Part shown: in pieces, positions 62,978 through 64,000 of the stretch
How the letters are laid out: each line of letters opens with the position of its first letter
How positions within the stretch are numbered: the first letter of the stretch is position 1
From: Hellea sp.
GTDB lineage: Bacteria > Pseudomonadota > Alphaproteobacteria > Caulobacterales > Maricaulaceae
Direction of reading: 5' to 3'
Length of the DNA stretch: 64,000 nt
Assembly: GCA_028224375.1 (NCBI GenBank)
Contig: JAOIVW010000007.1
Coordinates: 1 to 64,000, forward strand
Made by a program: the position numbers and the translations under genes
The notes under the pieces: model-generated
What the model was told of the DNA's origin: nothing
Databases searched by the model: none
The model's input: the letters and a program-made list of their open reading frames with translations, nothing else

Positions 62978-63748
62978 TCACGCTTTCAGCATAATAGCAG
63001 AAATATTTCGTCCATAATCGCCGAGCACCTTATGGGTGTTGTAACGATAGCTAAAATACGCCTCAGGTTGGGCATAAGTGCAGTCGAGTAGGGCGTCTAT
63101 ATGGGTGATTCCATCCTTGCGAAGCTTGGCCAAAATGAATCGTTTTAAGTCGAAATGAGGTTTTTGATTCGGGCCGAGCCGAAAGAACCTGTCATGGGCT
63201 TCGTTTTCGGCCACGAATGTATCGCGGTAATCATGGCCGACCTCATAGCTGTCCTGACTAATACAGGGACCCAGTACGGCGTGGATATTATCACGGGTCG
63301 CGCCGAGGCTTTCCATGGCGCGTATGGTTTCTGTGGTGATGCCCGCTAAGGCCCCGCGCCAACCTGCATGGCAAGCCCCGATGATGCGGGCTTTGGGGTC
63401 ACAGAATAAGACTGGGCCGCAATCTGCCGCGAGGGCGGAAATAGCCAGCCCCGCTGTTTTCGTTACGAGCCCGTCAGCTTTGGGCGGCGCGCCTGTAAAG
63501 GGGGCGTCCACAATCAAAACTTCCGTGCTGTGTATTTGCGAGAGGCTCAGCAGCTTTGGTTCAGAGGTTCCAAGAGCCTCGGCGACCCGTTTGCGGTTCT
63601 CGGCTACATTTTCAGAAGAATCTTGCGAGCCTTTACCAACATTCAGGCTGGCATATTGATCCTTCGAGACGCCGCCTTTTCGTCCAAAAAACCCATGAGA
63701 GATACCGTCATGCTCAAGGAGACTGTGTGTTTTAAACGGGACGCTCAT
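62978..63748 (-). CDS. pgeF: Peptidoglycan editing factor/laccase-domain protein
   Basis: A 256-residue YfiH/PgeF-type protein. Metal-site residues are in [23 protein letters not shown] and [14 protein letters not shown]. coli PgeF removes wrongly placed amino acids from peptidoglycan precursors; homologs show purine nucleosidase-like or laccase activity. Its ATG overlaps the stop of the MidA-like gene by four bases, the usual alphaproteobacterial order. Confidence 0.9.
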   Translation of the reverse strand: MSVPFKTHSLLEHDGISHGFFGRKGGVSKDQYASLNVGKGSQDSSENVAENRKRVAEALGTSEPKLLSLSQIHSTEVLIVDAPFTGAPPKADGLVTKTAGLAISALAADCGPVLFCDPKARIIGACHAGWRGALAGITTETIRAMESLGATRDNIHAVLGPCISQDSYEVGHDYRDTFVAENEAHDRFFRLGPNQKPHFDLKRFILAKLRKDGITHIDALLDCTYAQPEAYFSYRYNTHKVLGDYGRNISAIMLKA

Positions 63749-64000
63749 GCCATCTCCCGAAATCCAAGCGGCAGGCCGAGGCCTTCAGATTGAAAGCAAA
63801 TGGCTTTAAACAGCTCACCCATTTCATCTGACGCGGTTAAGCGGTGGAGCTGCCGCGCGATTTTATCTTTTGACTCGGGCTTAGCACGGGAGAGAGCAAC
63901 GGCGCGCATTTCAAGACCAAGCTTTGAGAGGAATTCGCGCTGCGGGACAGCCGTGGTGACAGGAAGCATGGCGGCTTTCGCTAACTCCACCAAAGCACCG
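63745..64000 (-). CDS. C-terminal end of a MidA-like SAM-dependent methyltransferase, partial
   Basis: The window ends inside this gene. The visible 84 residues contain PQREFLSKLGLEMRAVAL, RQLHRLTASDEMGELFKAICF and LPLGF, as at the C-terminus of MidA/NDUFAF7-type arginine methyltransferases. The position directly before pgeF supports the call. Confidence 0.7.
   Translation of the reverse strand, partial: GALVELAKAAMLPVTTAVPQREFLSKLGLEMRAVALSRAKPESKDKIARQLHRLTASDEMGELFKAICFQSEGLGLPLGFREMA

Overview
The window looks like a chromosomal segment of an alphaproteobacterium of the Caulobacterales/Maricaulales/Hyphomonadaceae kind. The grounds are gene order typical of alphaproteobacteria (TldD/PmbA - inositol monophosphatase - DUF4170 - DUF374 - waaA - lpxK; DUF2093 next to xseA; pgeF next to MidA), an alphaproteobacterial GshA, an HWE-family kinase, a perfect sigma-EcfG promoter and two perfect CtrA-type boxes. 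Most of the window is moderate in GC. A few stretches are clearly AT-richer: about 25.6-29.4 kb, 12.95-13.46 kb, 43.3-43.9 kb and the 3' end of ubiA. No rRNA, tRNA, CRISPR array, insertion sequence or transposase was seen.

Layout. 0-11 kb: the end of a pgsA-like gene, ilvE, an OmpR/EnvZ-type two-component pair, proC, a YbjN-family gene, a FabD-like acyltransferase next to a fused E1 2-oxoacid dehydrogenase, a secreted protein with three YscW-like domains, a GST, trhO and a small lipoprotein. 11-19.5 kb: a lipid catabolism region with an acyl-CoA ligase and two divergent operons, Fe-alcohol dehydrogenase/thioesterase/HD protein/SDR against two acyl-CoA dehydrogenases/MaoC. The divergent promoter holds a perfect dyad whose core, ATGCA-N6-TGCAT, recurs at an EthA-like monooxygenase/SDR pair at 53.5 kb. 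19.5-25.2 kb: a CAP-domain protein and a sensory locus with a single-domain response regulator, a LOV photosensor and a CheB-CheR-PAS-HWE kinase fusion. An EcfG promoter precedes the regulator and two CtrA boxes precede the LOV gene.

25.2-29.4 kb: an AT-rich two-gene island, a P-loop ATPase and an FAD/NAD(P)-type oxidoreductase with a poly-aspartate linker. It has the look of a cargo or defence module and is the best candidate here for an undescribed system. 29.4-38.4 kb: housekeeping genes (HAD hydrolase, MaoC hydratase, ribF, amidohydrolase, purD, xseA, DUF2093, M23 peptidase, chorismate mutase). 38.4-49.9 kb: lipid A/Kdo and envelope genes (lpxL-like, lpxK, waaA, DUF374, ABC exporter, an IMPase-DUF4170 fusion, TldD/PmbA, MAPEG, DsbA-like). 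50-64 kb: MarR regulator, a small transcript candidate with a strong terminator, msrB, ubiA, rsmE, FMO/SDR, gshA, a TonB-dependent receptor opposite a POT peptide transporter, a DUF937 protein, prs, pgeF and the end of a MidA-like methyltransferase.

Three copies of a roughly 140-156 bp palindromic intergenic element (34.97, 38.44 and 52.50 kb) and two areas of a different dyad type (25.3-25.55 and 36.75-36.82 kb) show that dispersed repeats are active in this genome. Function calls rest on motifs read from the translated sequence and on knowledge of the families; no database search was run.
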